Of a stretch of 64,000 nt of DNA, positions 41,287 to 50,332 are shown piece after piece. The DNA lies in NCBI RefSeq assembly GCF_014201825.1, contig NZ_JACHFJ010000004.1, forward strand, positions 78,928-142,927, written 5' to 3'. The translations under genes were made by a program, and so were the position numbers. Numbering within the stretch: the stretch's first letter is position 1; each line of letters starts with the position of its first letter. This DNA comes from Acidocella aromatica. GTDB taxonomy: Bacteria; Pseudomonadota; Alphaproteobacteria; Acetobacterales; Acetobacteraceae. The notes below the pieces were generated by a model. It was given only the letters and a program-made list of their open reading frames with translations. It was not told the origin of the DNA and ran no database searches.

Positions 41287-41882
41287 GGACGCTCCTTTGG
41301 GGGTGGGATGACGTGGCGTTGTTCGGCGCGCAACAATCCGAGCAGCGTCGCGCAGATGCCGCGCAGCAACGTGCTGTCGCTAGCCACGCGCGCCTGCATC
41401 AGCGCGCCCTCATAGGCGCTGACGAAAAAGACGGCGAGTTCAAGCGCCCGGGGCGCGGGAATACCGGTGGCCTCAATGGTCCGTGCCACCTCGGCCTGCA
41501 GGGCGCGGAAGCCCTCGGCGAGGGCAGCGCGCAGTTCGGTTTGTTCGGCGTGCACCTCCAACGCCGTTGCCGCCAGCGGGCAGCCATATTCGAAGCCGCT
41601 GGCTTCCAGGCGCTGGCGCATGCCCTCAAGCCAGAGTTCCAGTGCCTCGATCGGATCGGCGCTTGCCGCGCGCTTGCGGGTGAGAGAGGCGGTGATACGC
41701 TCAATCGATAGTCTGATGGCGGCAATGGCAAGGCCAGTCTTGCCGTCGGCGAAGTGGTGATAAAGCACGCCTTTGGGAGCTTGTGCCCGTTCCAGGATCT
41801 CGTTCACGCCGACGCCGGCGAAGCCCTTGCGGGCCAGCGATGTGGCCATGGCATCGACGAGGCGTTCGCGGGTTGAACTCAT
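41283..41882 (-). CDS. TetR-family transcriptional regulator
   Basis: A 199-residue repressor. The N-terminal HTH is TRERLVDAMATSLARKGFAGVGVNEILERAQAPKGVLYHHFADGKTGL, of the NemR/YxaF-like group with a TetR_C domain. ATG 41882 begins 13 bp from a TAGAC...GTCTA palindrome, its probable operator. It heads a two-gene operon with MaoC and is divergent from the crotonase gene, so it likely represses both. A longer upstream frame overlaps the crotonase and is a shadow. Confidence 0.92.
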   Translation of the reverse strand: MSSTRERLVDAMATSLARKGFAGVGVNEILERAQAPKGVLYHHFADGKTGLAIAAIRLSIERITASLTRKRAASADPIEALELWLEGMRQRLEASGFEYGCPLAATALEVHAEQTELRAALAEGFRALQAEVARTIEATGIPAPRALELAVFFVSAYEGALMQARVASDSTLLRGICATLLGLLRAEQRHVIPPPKERP

Positions 41883-41894
41883 GCGGTTTCTCTC

Positions 41895-41910
41895 TAGACC
41901 GGTCAGTCTA
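41895..41910. promoter_or_regulatory. TetR-type operator
   Basis: TAGACCGGTCAGTCTA is a dyad (TAGAC / GTCTA arms) resembling TAGACC-type sites of NemR-like regulators. It lies in the 78-bp region between the TetR and crotonase starts. Confidence 0.65.
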
Positions 41911-41960
41911 GGGTGGGCTAGCGTGGCGCCAACGTCAAGAGCGATTTGGAGGAGAGAAAC

Positions 41961-42731
41961 GTGAGTGCTGAATTCATTGCCGAGAAGCTGGCGGCCGATC
42001 CGCGCATACTTGTCATCCGTTTGACGAGGCCGGAGAAAAAGAATGCCCTGACGGCCGCCATGTATCACGGCATGACGGAGGCGCTCGATGCGGCCAACGA
42101 AGATCCCGAGGTCCGTGCCGCCGTGTTTCTGGGATCGGAAGGTGCTTTCAGCGCGGGCAATGATCTTGCGGAATTCATCCACATCGCCTCGAACCCTGCC
42201 GCCGCCGGCGAGGCGCCGGCGGCGTTTTTCTTTCTCCAGGCTTTGGTCGGCTTTGACAAACCTCTTCTCGCGGGCATTGACGGTCTCGCTGTCGGGATCG
42301 GCACGACACTGAATTTCCATTGCGATCTCAGCATTGCCTCCAGCCGGTCGGTTTTTGCTACGCCTTTCGTCGATCTCGGATTGGTGCCCGAAGCGGCGTC
42401 GAGCCTGCTGGGGCCGCTGACCATGGGGCATCAACGCGCCTTTGCGCTGTTGGCTGCGGGCGAGAAGTTCTCAGCCCACGATGCCCAGCAGGCGGGGCTG
42501 GTCTGGAAAGTGACGGCGCCAGAGGATGTGGAGCGTGAGACGCTTGCCGCCGCCGCCAGGCTGGCGGCCAAACCACCCGAAGCCCTGGCCCTTACCCGCC
42601 GGCTTCTGCGCGGCGACAAGACCGCGGTGCTGAGCCGGATCGAAGAGGAAGGACGGCATTTCGTAGCTCGCTTGAAGTCGCAAGAAGCGATCGACGCTTT
42701 TCGCGCCTTCCAGAACCGGCGCAACTCCTGA
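41961..42731 (+). CDS. Enoyl-CoA hydratase/isomerase (crotonase) family protein
   Basis: A 256-residue crotonase. The fold blocks are RLTRPEKKNALTAAMYHGM, the oxyanion-hole AFSAGNDLAEF and the second loop DGLAVGIGTTLNFHCDLSIAS. The FVDLGLVPEAAS segment follows, with a Glu at the position of the hydratase Glu164-type residue but no clear equivalent of Glu144. Isomerase activity is therefore possible. GTG 41961 is preceded by GGAGGAGA. It is controlled from the same small region as the TetR-MaoC pair. Confidence 0.9.
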   Translation: MSAEFIAEKLAADPRILVIRLTRPEKKNALTAAMYHGMTEALDAANEDPEVRAAVFLGSEGAFSAGNDLAEFIHIASNPAAAGEAPAAFFFLQALVGFDKPLLAGIDGLAVGIGTTLNFHCDLSIASSRSVFATPFVDLGLVPEAASSLLGPLTMGHQRAFALLAAGEKFSAHDAQQAGLVWKVTAPEDVERETLAAAARLAAKPPEALALTRRLLRGDKTAVLSRIEEEGRHFVARLKSQEAIDAFRAFQNRRNS

Positions 42732-42789
42732 GGGTGGCTTGAAGTCTTCGCGGCTGTTCGGTCGCGGAGCATCGTTGCATTAAGCCAAG

Positions 42790-42865
42790 AGCCCCCACCT
42801 TGCGCTACCTCAAGGCGGCATGCGTGTCGTTGTCATAATGACAACGATTGCCGCAGTGGGGGGCT
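42790..42865. repeat. 76-nt nested inverted repeat
   Basis: The arms are AGCCCCCAC / GTGGGGGGCT (outer), GCGGCA / TGCCGC (middle) and a perfect inner palindrome CGTTGTCATAATGACAACG (42828-42846). It lies immediately before a P-type ATPase fragment. It may be an operator plus RNA hairpin left from a metal-responsive promoter. Confidence 0.6.
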
Positions 42866-42870
42866 AGCTG

Positions 42871-43011
42871 TTGCTTGGCAATTTCGCCGAGGCCCTGATT
42901 CTGATTGGCTTCGCCACGCTCAATGTCGTCATGGTCGTGGTCCAAGAAGAGCGTACGGAAACGGCGCTTGTAGCGCTACGTGAACTGGCCAGCTCGCAGG
43001 CGCTGGTCTGG
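42871..43011 (+). pseudogene. Cation-transporting P-type ATPase fragment
   Basis: About 47 codons read GNFAEALILIGFATLNVVMVVVQEERTETALVALRELASSQALVWR. This matches the second transmembrane helix and start of the actuator domain of a metal-cation P-type ATPase. Similarity stops abruptly and the frame continues as unrelated Arg-rich sequence. The rest of the roughly 800-residue enzyme is absent, so this is a deletion relic. Confidence 0.65.
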
Positions 43012-43035
43012 CGCCTCCGCGTTGTGGGGCGTGCG

Positions 43036-44097
43036 TCAGTACGTAGGTTGCGCCAGTAGGTGGGTGATGTCCGGGGTGAATTCCCGCGCGGTCCGGCCTG
43101 CCCCGATCAGAGTCGCAGATGCCGCGCCGGTCCAGTTGCCATAGCCTGCAAGCCACAGGCGCGGCTCATGCAAGGCGCGCTGCTTGACCACCTCGACGCG
43201 CCCATCATCGCCAACAATGCCCAGCGGTTTGAGGTGCCCGGTTGCGGGCCTGTAGCCGGTGCACCAGATGACCGCATCAACGAGCGTTTCTGTTCCGTCC
43301 GGCCAGACCACCCCGGTTTTCGTGAAGCGTGAGAAGGGCCGCACAGAGGTCAGAACGCCACGGTCACGCGCCTCCTTTACCGGCGGTACCATGACAATGT
43401 CGCCAATTGTCGTGGTGGCGGCTGTGCCGAAATCGCCTTTTACGCGGGCACTGGCCCGCTCGAACAGCACGCGGCCATCGACATCATCGGGCAGAAAAAC
43501 CGGCTCTGAGGTGGTTACCCAGCGCGTATCGGCAACCCAACTCAGCTCTGCCACAAGCTGCGCACCGGAATTGCCGCCGCCGACGATAAGGACGTGTTTG
43601 CCAGTGAAACGCTCTGGATTACGGTACTGTGCCGAGTGCAGCTGCTCGCCTTGAAACAGCGCGCGGTCTGGATAATCCGGAATGAAGGGGGCAGACCAGG
43701 TGCCGGTGGCGCTGACAACGGCACGCGCCGTGCGGCAGCTGCCATCGGCAAGGCTAAGGCGCAGCAGCGCACCATCGCGCGTAACGGCCTCCACCTTGGC
43801 GGGGCGCTCAACCGGGAAGCCGTAGCGGGCTTCGTAACGGGTCAGATAGTCTATGACCTCATCTCGCGTGGGGTAGTCCGCGCTCGCGCTGGCGGGCATG
43901 GGCCAACCTGGCAGCGAGCTGAAGGCGGCGGGTGAGAATAGGCGCAGGGAATTCCAGCCATGGATCCATGCTCCCCCGGGGGTTGTGCCAGCGTCAAAGA
44001 GCATGAAGTCCAGCCCGGCCCGGCGCAGGTAATAGGCTGTCGCCAAACCTGCTTGGCCACAGCCTATTATGATGACGCTGTGGTCCGGAATGCTCAT
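43036..44097 (-). CDS. ArsO-like flavin-dependent monooxygenase
   Basis: A roughly 353-residue NAD(P)H/FAD oxidoreductase. Two Rossmann motifs are present: [21 protein letters not shown] at the start and [17 protein letters not shown] mid-protein. The segments [19 protein letters not shown] and [25 protein letters not shown] match the ArsO group found in arsenic gene clusters, and [15 protein letters not shown] is the usual third block. No ars genes are adjacent, so the role is uncertain and other small-substrate oxidations are possible. ATG 44097 starts right at the FAD fold; ATG 44115 is an alternative. Confidence 0.85.
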   Translation of the reverse strand: MSIPDHSVIIIGCGQAGLATAYYLRRAGLDFMLFDAGTTPGGAWIHGWNSLRLFSPAAFSSLPGWPMPASASADYPTRDEVIDYLTRYEARYGFPVERPAKVEAVTRDGALLRLSLADGSCRTARAVVSATGTWSAPFIPDYPDRALFQGEQLHSAQYRNPERFTGKHVLIVGGGNSGAQLVAELSWVADTRWVTTSEPVFLPDDVDGRVLFERASARVKGDFGTAATTTIGDIVMVPPVKEARDRGVLTSVRPFSRFTKTGVVWPDGTETLVDAVIWCTGYRPATGHLKPLGIVGDDGRVEVVKQRALHEPRLWLAGYGNWTGAASATLIGAGRTAREFTPDITHLLAQPTY

Positions 44098-44599
44098 GCT
44101 GTTCAAAATTTCCACATGGGTAGAGGCCTGGGGGGTGGATTATACGTGCTTAGCGGATGTTTCATGCCACTTATAGTGAGAGATCGAGCGACAAAATCGA
44201 CCAAGCGGCTAGCTGTGCGGAACCGGTGTCTGCCAAAATGAAACCGGGGCCTCTCTCTGGGGTAGGTGTCACGCGATTAGGGGCGTTGATTGGGCTTTTG
44301 GCGGTGAAGACCGACGTCTTCTCGAAGGACATCACGGTTGAGATGCGAGTGTCCTTCGAGAGGGCCAAGGTCCGGTTCTTCCAGTGCCAGCATGAGGACC
44401 ACATCGCCATGCTGGAGCGCGTGCTGCGCGAGAGCGGCACCGGCTGGACCGCTGATGCGTGCTTCGCGCAGGGGCGGGGCGTTCAGGCCCCGCTGCGCTC
44501 TGGTGGGTTATAGGGAGTCAGAAGCATGGCGCGCCGGGGAACGCCCGATGCGCCATGCAGCAGCATTTGTTTTTTTGTTGGGTTTCGGCCTTAGCCGGC
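44098..44599. other. 500-bp stretch with an unrecognised ORF
   Basis: A plus-strand frame (44238-44513) encodes a peptide including DVFSKDITVEMRVSFERAK and QCQHEDHIAMLERVLRESG. It has no family resemblance and no convincing ribosome binding site. It may be decayed or foreign DNA. Confidence 0.35.
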
Positions 44600-45247
44600 T
44601 TACCAGCCGCCCATCATGCCCCGGCCGCCGTGCCGGGTGGCCAGACCAGGCAGAATCTCGCTGGCTTGGCCCTGCTGATACTGCGTCAGATGCGGCATGA
44701 GCGCATCAGCAGCGGCTTTCTTCTGGTCGTAACCCTGCTTCATCAGCGCGACCATCTTGGTCATGGTGTCGAAACGTTGATCGGGTGTCACCGCACCGCT
44801 GGCTGGCGGGTGCCACAACGACTTCACCCCGTCCGCGAAGCTCTGATCCGCCGCCGTCACTGCCGCCGCATAGGTGTTCCAGGCATCGGTTTCGCCGGCC
44901 GTGATGTTCAGCTCGTCTTTCAGCGCTGCCAGCCGGTCCGCGATCGAGACCGCCGGTCCGCCCCAATGGCCGGGTCCGGTGCCGGGACCACCCCAACCGC
45001 CCATCATACCGGGCCAGGGTTTTCCACCCCAACCGGGCATCATGCCGCCACCCATCATGCCAAGTCCGTCGCCCCAGCTGCCGCCCATCATGCCAGGGCC
45101 GTAGCCATAGCCTGCCGGTTCCTCCGGCTGGGCCGTGGGGGGGGATGCGGCGGTGCCTGATGCCTGCGCCAGGGCGGCCGGTGCCATGCCAGCAAAAGCC
45201 AGACCTGCTGCGACAAATGCAGCAAGGCCGTGTGATGTCTTGCCCAT
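44600..45247 (-). CDS. Spy/CpxP-like periplasmic protein with Met/Gly repeats
   Basis: A 215-residue exported protein. The signal peptide ends AALAQ. A low-complexity region follows, with repeated GMMGG units (GPGMMGGSW, LGMMGGGMMPGW, WPGMMGGW, and RGMMGGW at the end). The C-terminal helical domain (SIADRLAALKDELNITAGETDAWNTYAAAV...) carries the LTxxQ-like pattern as ITAGETDAW and is related to the Spy/CpxP periplasmic chaperones. Met-rich repeats could bind copper or silver, but that is inference. GGAGAG lies upstream of ATG 45247. Confidence 0.8.
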   Translation of the reverse strand: MGKTSHGLAAFVAAGLAFAGMAPAALAQASGTAASPPTAQPEEPAGYGYGPGMMGGSWGDGLGMMGGGMMPGWGGKPWPGMMGGWGGPGTGPGHWGGPAVSIADRLAALKDELNITAGETDAWNTYAAAVTAADQSFADGVKSLWHPPASGAVTPDQRFDTMTKMVALMKQGYDQKKAAADALMPHLTQYQQGQASEILPGLATRHGGRGMMGGW

Positions 45248-45641
45248 GAAATTCTCTCCTATGACTGCTGGCATAGCGCTGCACGAGAGGCTGGCAGCCT
45301 CATGCCGGTGGGAACAAAACACGGGCGGGAGGATGTGTCCTTGATTTCGCTCAACCCAGCTTCGGGCGGTGGGAACTAAGGAGCCTGCAACGGCCCGTGG
45401 TTCAGTGCGGGGGCGCTGAGCCGTCCAGAGGATGATGTTTCGTAGCCTATCGTGTTCCGTGCCGGTTTAGCCCGCGCGGTCTGACCTCCTGGGAAGGCAA
45501 CCAGCCAGCGAAAGACGAACGGCCCGACCTGGGGCGGAAACAGCACCACCAGCCGCCATCGCTACCGGCGGGGTGGAGGAGAAAGCTGGATTAGGCTGTG
45601 GTGATGGTGCGGCTGGGCGCGTTGGGGAAGGGCAGGGCCTA
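45248..45641. other. About 390 bp without a recognisable gene
   Basis: It lies between the Spy-like start and the transporter stop. All frames here look like shadows or random sequence. I see no repeat or RNA motif, although the promoter of the Spy-like gene must lie here. Confidence 0.5.
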
Positions 45642-46697
45642 TTAGGGCGTGCGTCTATGCGTGTGCCGGTGGTGCAAGTCCGGGTAGTGCGCATGGCTGT
45701 GGACCAGTCGCGCGTGCCGGTGCCTGTGTGAGTGTGGCTCTCCCGGCGGTACGTTCGCGCCGTGCTCGTGCTGGTGGTGTTCATCGTGACTGTGGCGGTG
45801 CTCGTGCTCCAGTTCATCATGGACATGCTCGTGCTCATGCCGCTCCGCCAGATGCAGCCAGAGGCCGAGGCCCATGAGCGCGCCCGAGACTAGCAGCCTA
45901 GCGGACAAGGGCTCGCCGAGGAACACCACGGCGATCGCGGCACCCACGAAGGGGGCGAGGGAGAAATACGCGCCGGTCCGGGCGGTGCCGAGATGGCGGA
46001 GCGCCAGAACGAACAGCACCAGGCTAACCCCGTAGCCGAGGAAGCCGACCAGCCCGGCCGCCGCGAGCAGCCCCGCCGTAGGGAAATGCCCACCCGCACC
46101 AAGCGCCAGCGCCACGTTCACCGCGCCGGCCACCAGCCCCTTCATCATCGCGATCTGCACCGGGTCCGCTGAGGACAATTTCCGGGTGAGGTTGTTATCG
46201 ATGCCCCAGCACAGGCAGGCGCCGGCGATCAGCCCGGCGCCGACATCCAGGCTCGCCCGCCCCTGCCAGGAGAGCAGCGCCGCCCCGGCCAGGATGGCGA
46301 AGGCGCCGAGCAGCAGCCGCCGGTCCACGTTCTCCCGGAAGGTGACCCAGGCGATGCCCATGGTGGCGAGTCCCTCAAGGTTTAGCAGTAGCGAGGCGTT
46401 CGCCGCCCCCGTGTGAGACAGGCCAAACATGAGCAGGAGCGGCCCGCCGAGGCCGCCGGAGAGGATCACCAGCCCGAGCCAGGGCAGGTCTGCGCGCCGC
46501 AGCGGCGCCTCCGCCGCTGGGATGCGCAACCCCGCACGGAAGATTTGGATGGAGGCGAGCCCAAGGCCGGCGCTCAGGTAGAGAAGCCCGGCCATCATCC
46601 AAGGGCTCACCACCCCGAGCAGGAGCTTGGCAAGCGGCGTGCTGGCGCCGAACAGAACGGCCGAGAGAAGGGCGAGCAGGATGCCTGTGCGTGACAT
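45642..46697 (-). CDS. EamA/DMT-superfamily transporter with histidine-rich C-terminal tail
   Basis: A 351-residue membrane protein. The first 285 residues form ten hydrophobic helices in two EamA repeats (ILLALLSAVLFGASTPLAKLLL, GLIAGACLCWGIDNNLTRKLS, GAYFSLAPFVGAAIAVVFLGE). The last 65 or so residues hold about 23 His with Glu/Asp and Arg (HEHEHVHDELEHEHRHSH and similar runs). EamA proteins export metabolites or act as drug/metabolite carriers. A His-rich tail is typical of metal transport or metal storage, so this may be a Ni, Co or Zn carrier or sensor. No operon partners are adjacent. Confidence 0.88.
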   Translation of the reverse strand: MSRTGILLALLSAVLFGASTPLAKLLLGVVSPWMMAGLLYLSAGLGLASIQIFRAGLRIPAAEAPLRRADLPWLGLVILSGGLGGPLLLMFGLSHTGAANASLLLNLEGLATMGIAWVTFRENVDRRLLLGAFAILAGAALLSWQGRASLDVGAGLIAGACLCWGIDNNLTRKLSSADPVQIAMMKGLVAGAVNVALALGAGGHFPTAGLLAAAGLVGFLGYGVSLVLFVLALRHLGTARTGAYFSLAPFVGAAIAVVFLGEPLSARLLVSGALMGLGLWLHLAERHEHEHVHDELEHEHRHSHDEHHQHEHGANVPPGEPHSHRHRHARLVHSHAHYPDLHHRHTHRRTP

Positions 46698-46835
46698 GGC
46701 GGCACCCTAGCCTAGTCGCCCCCGGCTGTCGTCGGGCATCGCGGTTGCGTTGGGCGCTGCCCGCCCCGCCGCGCGCTTCCCACCGGGCGATCTGCGGCGT
46801 TCCGGGACCATTGGGGGGAGTGGTGGGGTGCCCTA

Positions 46836-46872
46836 AAACGCCAACGGGCCGGTCATCGCTGACCGGCCCGTT
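46836..46872 (-). terminator. Terminator downstream of tRNA-Arg
   Basis: A 13-bp perfect stem AACGGGCCGGTCA / TGACCGGCCCGTT with a 4-nt loop. On the minus strand it is followed by GGCGTTTT. Confidence 0.75.
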
Positions 46873-46897
46873 AACGCGTGATTGCCAAGGAATTCCG

Positions 46898-46974
46898 TGG
46901 CGCGCCCGAAGAGATTCGAACTCCTGACCCTCAGATTCGTAGTCTGATGCTCTATCCAGCTGAGCTACGGGCGC
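46898..46974 (-). tRNA. tRNA-Arg (anticodon ACG)
   Basis: The 77-nt minus-strand cloverleaf is complete. It has acceptor GCGCCCG/CGGGCGC, D arm GCTC/GAGC, anticodon stem TCAGA/TCTGA around loop CTACGAA (anticodon ACG), T arm AGGAG-TTCGAAT-CTCTT, discriminator G and an encoded CCA. It would decode CGN arginine codons after A34 is converted to inosine. Confidence 0.97.
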
Positions 46975-47029
46975 GTTGTGAGCGGGGGTGTAATCGAACC
47001 TTCTCGATCAGGCAACCCCCACCGGCAAA

Positions 47030-48139
47030 TTAAATCGCTTCGAGCTCCGCAATCAGTGCATCGCCCATCTCGGAGGTGGAAATGGTGGCGCGGCCGGGCA
47101 CGGCGATGTCAGGCGTACGGCCAGCCTTAGCCAACACGCGCTCCACGGCGGCCTCGATGGCGGCGGCGTCTTCCTGCATGTCGAAGGAATAGCGCAGCAG
47201 CATGGCGAGGCTCAGGATCTGCGCCAGCGGGTTGGCAACCCCCTTGCCGGCGATATCCGGGGCGGAGCCGTGGATCGGCTCGTAGAAGCCTGGACGGCGG
47301 CCTGTGGCCTCGTCCTTGGCGCCCAGGGTCGCGGAGGGCAGCAGGCCCAGCGAGCCCGTCAGCATCGCCGCGAGGTCGGAGAGAATGTCGCCGAACAGAT
47401 TGCCGGTGACGATCACGTCGAACTGCTTCGGATTCTTCGCGAGCTGCATGGCGCAGTTATCGGCGTACATGTGGCTCAGTTGCACATCGGGGAATTCCTC
47501 GGCCTGCAGCTTCGTCATCACCTGGCGCCAGAGCAGCCCGGCCTCCATCACATTCGCCTTCTCCACGCTGCACACGCGGCCCTGGCGCTTGCGGGCGAGG
47601 TCGAACGCGACTCGGCCCACGCGCTGGATCTCATGCGTGGTGTAAACCTCGGTGTTGATGCCGCGCTGTTCGCCATTGGGCAGGGTCTCGATGCCGCGCG
47701 GCTCGCCGAAATAAATGCCGCCGATGCATTCGCGCACGATCATGATATCCAGCCCGCGCACCAGCTCCGGCTTCAGCGAGGACGAATCGGCCAGCGCATC
47801 GAACACCTTGGCGGGGCGGAGATTGGCGAACACCTGCAGCTCGGCGCGCAGACGCAGCAGCCCGGCCTCGGGGCGGATCTCGAAGGGCACCTTGTCCCAC
47901 TTGGGCCCGCCGACGGAGCCGAACAGCACCGCGTCCACTTCCTTGGCCTTGGCCACGGTGGCGTCGGTCACCGGCACGCCATTGGCGTCGATGGACGCGC
48001 CGCCGACGAGGTCCTCGGCGATGGTGAAGCTGGCGCGGCCGGAGGCCTGGAGCCAGTTCAGCACGCGCTTGGCCTGGGTCATCACCTCGGGGCCGATGCC
48101 GTCGCCGGGGAGAAGCAGAAGGGTCTTGTTCGCAGTCAT
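47030..48139 (-). CDS. leuB: 3-isopropylmalate dehydrogenase LeuB
   Basis: A 369-residue NAD-dependent decarboxylating dehydrogenase, third step of leucine synthesis. The start [21 protein letters not shown], the substrate-binding Arg segment ([16 protein letters not shown]), the metal/catalytic block ([32 protein letters not shown]) and [15 protein letters not shown] are all standard. It lies 6 bp after leuD on the minus strand, and the tRNA-Arg gene follows downstream. A full leuCDB run is thus formed. Confidence 0.98.
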   Translation of the reverse strand: MTANKTLLLLPGDGIGPEVMTQAKRVLNWLQASGRASFTIAEDLVGGASIDANGVPVTDATVAKAKEVDAVLFGSVGGPKWDKVPFEIRPEAGLLRLRAELQVFANLRPAKVFDALADSSSLKPELVRGLDIMIVRECIGGIYFGEPRGIETLPNGEQRGINTEVYTTHEIQRVGRVAFDLARKRQGRVCSVEKANVMEAGLLWRQVMTKLQAEEFPDVQLSHMYADNCAMQLAKNPKQFDVIVTGNLFGDILSDLAAMLTGSLGLLPSATLGAKDEATGRRPGFYEPIHGSAPDIAGKGVANPLAQILSLAMLLRYSFDMQEDAAAIEAAVERVLAKAGRTPDIAVPGRATISTSEMGDALIAELEAI

Positions 48140-48145
48140 TATGGG

Positions 48146-48760
48146 TCAGGCTCCGTGAATCTTGGGCTGCCAGGAAGGCTGGCGGGCTTCATAGGCGTCG
48201 ATGGCGGCGGTGTGTTCCAGCGTCAGGCCGATATCGTCCAGCCCGTTCAGCAGGCAGTGCTTGCAGAACGGATCGACGTTGAAGGCGAACTCCTCGCCAT
48301 TGGGCCGCACCACCACCTGGCGCTCCAGGTCCACGGTGAGGCGCGCATTGGTGCCGAGCGCTGCGTCATCCATCAGCTTGGCGCAGACGTCTTCCGGCAG
48401 GCGGATCGGCAGGATGCCGTTCTTGAAGCAGTTGTTGAAGAAGATATCGGCGAAGCTGGGCGCGATAACGCAGCGAATGCCGAAATCCAGCAGCGCCCAG
48501 GGGGCGTGCTCGCGAGAGGAGCCGCAGCCGAAATTATCGCCCGCGACCAGGATCTGCGCCTTGCGGTACTTCTCCTGGTTCAGCACGAAATCGGCCTTCT
48601 CCGAGCCATCCGCGTTGTAGCGCATATCGGCGAAAAGCGACTTGCCCAGCCCGGTGCGCTTGATCGTCTTGAGGAAGCGCGCGGGAATGATCTTGTCGGT
48701 ATCCACATTCGCCACGTTCAGCGGCGCGGCGACGGCGGTGAGGGTGGTGAACTTATCCAT
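48146..48760 (-). CDS. leuD: 3-isopropylmalate dehydratase small subunit LeuD
   Basis: A 204-residue small subunit that forms the swivel domain of isopropylmalate isomerase with LeuC. Signature segments are [31 protein letters not shown] and [16 protein letters not shown]. Its ATG shares one base with the leuC stop (TGATG), giving coupled translation for a 1:1 complex. Confidence 0.98.
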   Translation of the reverse strand: MDKFTTLTAVAAPLNVANVDTDKIIPARFLKTIKRTGLGKSLFADMRYNADGSEKADFVLNQEKYRKAQILVAGDNFGCGSSREHAPWALLDFGIRCVIAPSFADIFFNNCFKNGILPIRLPEDVCAKLMDDAALGTNARLTVDLERQVVVRPNGEEFAFNVDPFCKHCLLNGLDDIGLTLEHTAAIDAYEARQPSWQPKIHGA

Positions 48761-50163
48761 CAGATCAGCTCCCGGACATCAGTGAGCGCGCCGGTCACGG
48801 CGGCGGCGGCGGCCATGCCCGGGGAGAGCAGGTGGGTACGCCCCCCCGGTCCCTGGCGGCCCTCGAAATTGCGGTTGGAGGTGGAGGCGCAGCGCTGCCC
48901 CGGCGTCAGCTTGTCGGGGTTCATACCCAGGCACATCGAGCACCCGGCCTCGCGCCACTCGAACCCGGCGTCGATCAGGATCTGCGCCGTGCCCTCTTCC
49001 TCGGCCTGCTTCTTCACAAGGCCCGAGCCCGGCACCACCAGCGCGCGCACGCCGGGGGCCACATGCTTGCCCTTGGCCACGGCGGCGGCTTGGCGGAGAT
49101 CCTCGATGCGCGAATTGGTGCAGGAGCCGATGAACACCACGTCCACCTTGGTGCCCGCGATTTTCTGGCCCGGCTTCAGGTCCATATAGGAGAGCATGCG
49201 CTCCATCTGGGCGCGCTTGGTCTCGTCCGGCTCATCAGCAGGGTTGGGCACGGTGCCGGTGATGGGGATCACCGCCTCGGGGTTGGTGCCCCAGGTCACT
49301 TCCGGGGCGATCTCGGCGGCGTCGAGCACCACGACCTTGTCGTAATGCGCGCCCTCATCGGAAGGCAGGGTCTTCCAGTAATTGACGGCGGCTTCGAAAT
49401 CCTTGCCCTTGGGCGCGAAGGGGCGGCCCTTGATGTACGCGAAGGTCGTCTCATCCGGCGCGATCAGCCCGGCGCGCGCCCCGGCCTCGATGGCCATGTT
49501 GCACACGGTCAGCCGCCCGGCCATGTCGAGCGAGCGAATCGCTTCGCCCGCGAACTCGATGACATGCCCGGTGCCGCCCGCGGTGCCGATCTTGCCGATG
49601 ATGGCGAGCACGATATCCTTGCCGGTCACGCCGGGGGCCAACTTGCCGTCCACGCGCACCAGCATGTTCTTGGCGGGCTTCTGCAGCAGGGTCTGGGTGG
49701 CCAGCACATGCTCCACCTCGGAGGTGCCGATGCCGAACGCCAGCGCGCCCATCGCGCCATGGGTGGAGGTGTGGGAGTCGCCACACACGATGGTCATGCC
49801 GGGCAGCGAGATGCCCTGTTCCGGCCCCACCACGTGGACGATGCCCTGGCGCGCGTCGGACATGGGGAAATACGTCACCCCGAACTCGGCGACGTTCTGC
49901 TCCAGCGTCTCGATCTGCAGCTTGCTCTCGGGCTCGTTCACGCCCTTCAGGCGGTCCGCGTCGGTGGGCACGTTGTGGTCCACTACGGCGATGGTGTTCT
50001 CCACCCGGCGTACCTTGCGCCCGGCCATGCGCAGCCCTTCGAAGGCCTGCGGGCTGGTGACCTCATGCACGAGATGCCGGTCGATGTAGAGCACGCACGT
50101 GCCGTCCTCCAACCGGTCCACCACATGCGCATCCCAAATCTTGTCGAATAACGTGCGCGGCAT
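48760..50163 (-). CDS. leuC: 3-isopropylmalate dehydratase large subunit LeuC
   Basis: A 467-residue aconitase-family subunit with a [4Fe-4S] cluster. It has [15 protein letters not shown] at the start, [21 protein letters not shown] mid-protein, and cluster Cys in [13 protein letters not shown] and [10 protein letters not shown]. It isomerises 2-isopropylmalate to 3-isopropylmalate. It follows rplS on the minus strand after a good terminator, so it may start its own transcript. No leucine leader peptide or attenuator is obvious in the 60-nt gap after that terminator. Confidence 0.98.
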   Translation of the reverse strand: MPRTLFDKIWDAHVVDRLEDGTCVLYIDRHLVHEVTSPQAFEGLRMAGRKVRRVENTIAVVDHNVPTDADRLKGVNEPESKLQIETLEQNVAEFGVTYFPMSDARQGIVHVVGPEQGISLPGMTIVCGDSHTSTHGAMGALAFGIGTSEVEHVLATQTLLQKPAKNMLVRVDGKLAPGVTGKDIVLAIIGKIGTAGGTGHVIEFAGEAIRSLDMAGRLTVCNMAIEAGARAGLIAPDETTFAYIKGRPFAPKGKDFEAAVNYWKTLPSDEGAHYDKVVVLDAAEIAPEVTWGTNPEAVIPITGTVPNPADEPDETKRAQMERMLSYMDLKPGQKIAGTKVDVVFIGSCTNSRIEDLRQAAAVAKGKHVAPGVRALVVPGSGLVKKQAEEEGTAQILIDAGFEWREAGCSMCLGMNPDKLTPGQRCASTSNRNFEGRQGPGGRTHLLSPGMAAAAAVTGALTDVRELI

Positions 50164-50222
50164 CGAAACTGGGGTCTCCTGCGTAAAATTCCGGTCCTCG
50201 GCGGTGCGGGCTGCCGGATATG

Positions 50223-50244
50223 AAAAAGGGGGCTCGAAGCCCCC
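50223..50244 (-). terminator. Terminator after rplS
   Basis: On the minus strand GGGGGCT-TCG-AGCCCCC is followed by TTTTT. It separates rplS from leuC. Confidence 0.85.
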
Positions 50245-50332
50245 ATGTCGTAGCCCGTCGCCGGGGTTCCAAGAGCCTCCCGGCTCATTGCTGGGGGGGC
50301 GTTGGGGGGAGGAACCTCCCCCCTTGTATGCC

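Noticed and set aside
45642..45850. Histidine-rich stretch as a simple DNA repeat or sequencing artefact
   Set aside because: The CAT/CAC-type codons are varied and interspersed with acidic codons, and the frame stays in register with the transporter to its stop.
46860..46980. Prophage or integrative element attached at tRNA-Arg
   Set aside because: No integrase, phage gene or obvious duplicated tRNA end is visible in this window, so I do not call an element.
47270..49189. 639-codon open frame on the plus strand
   Set aside because: Antisense to leuB and leuD, which are unmistakable.
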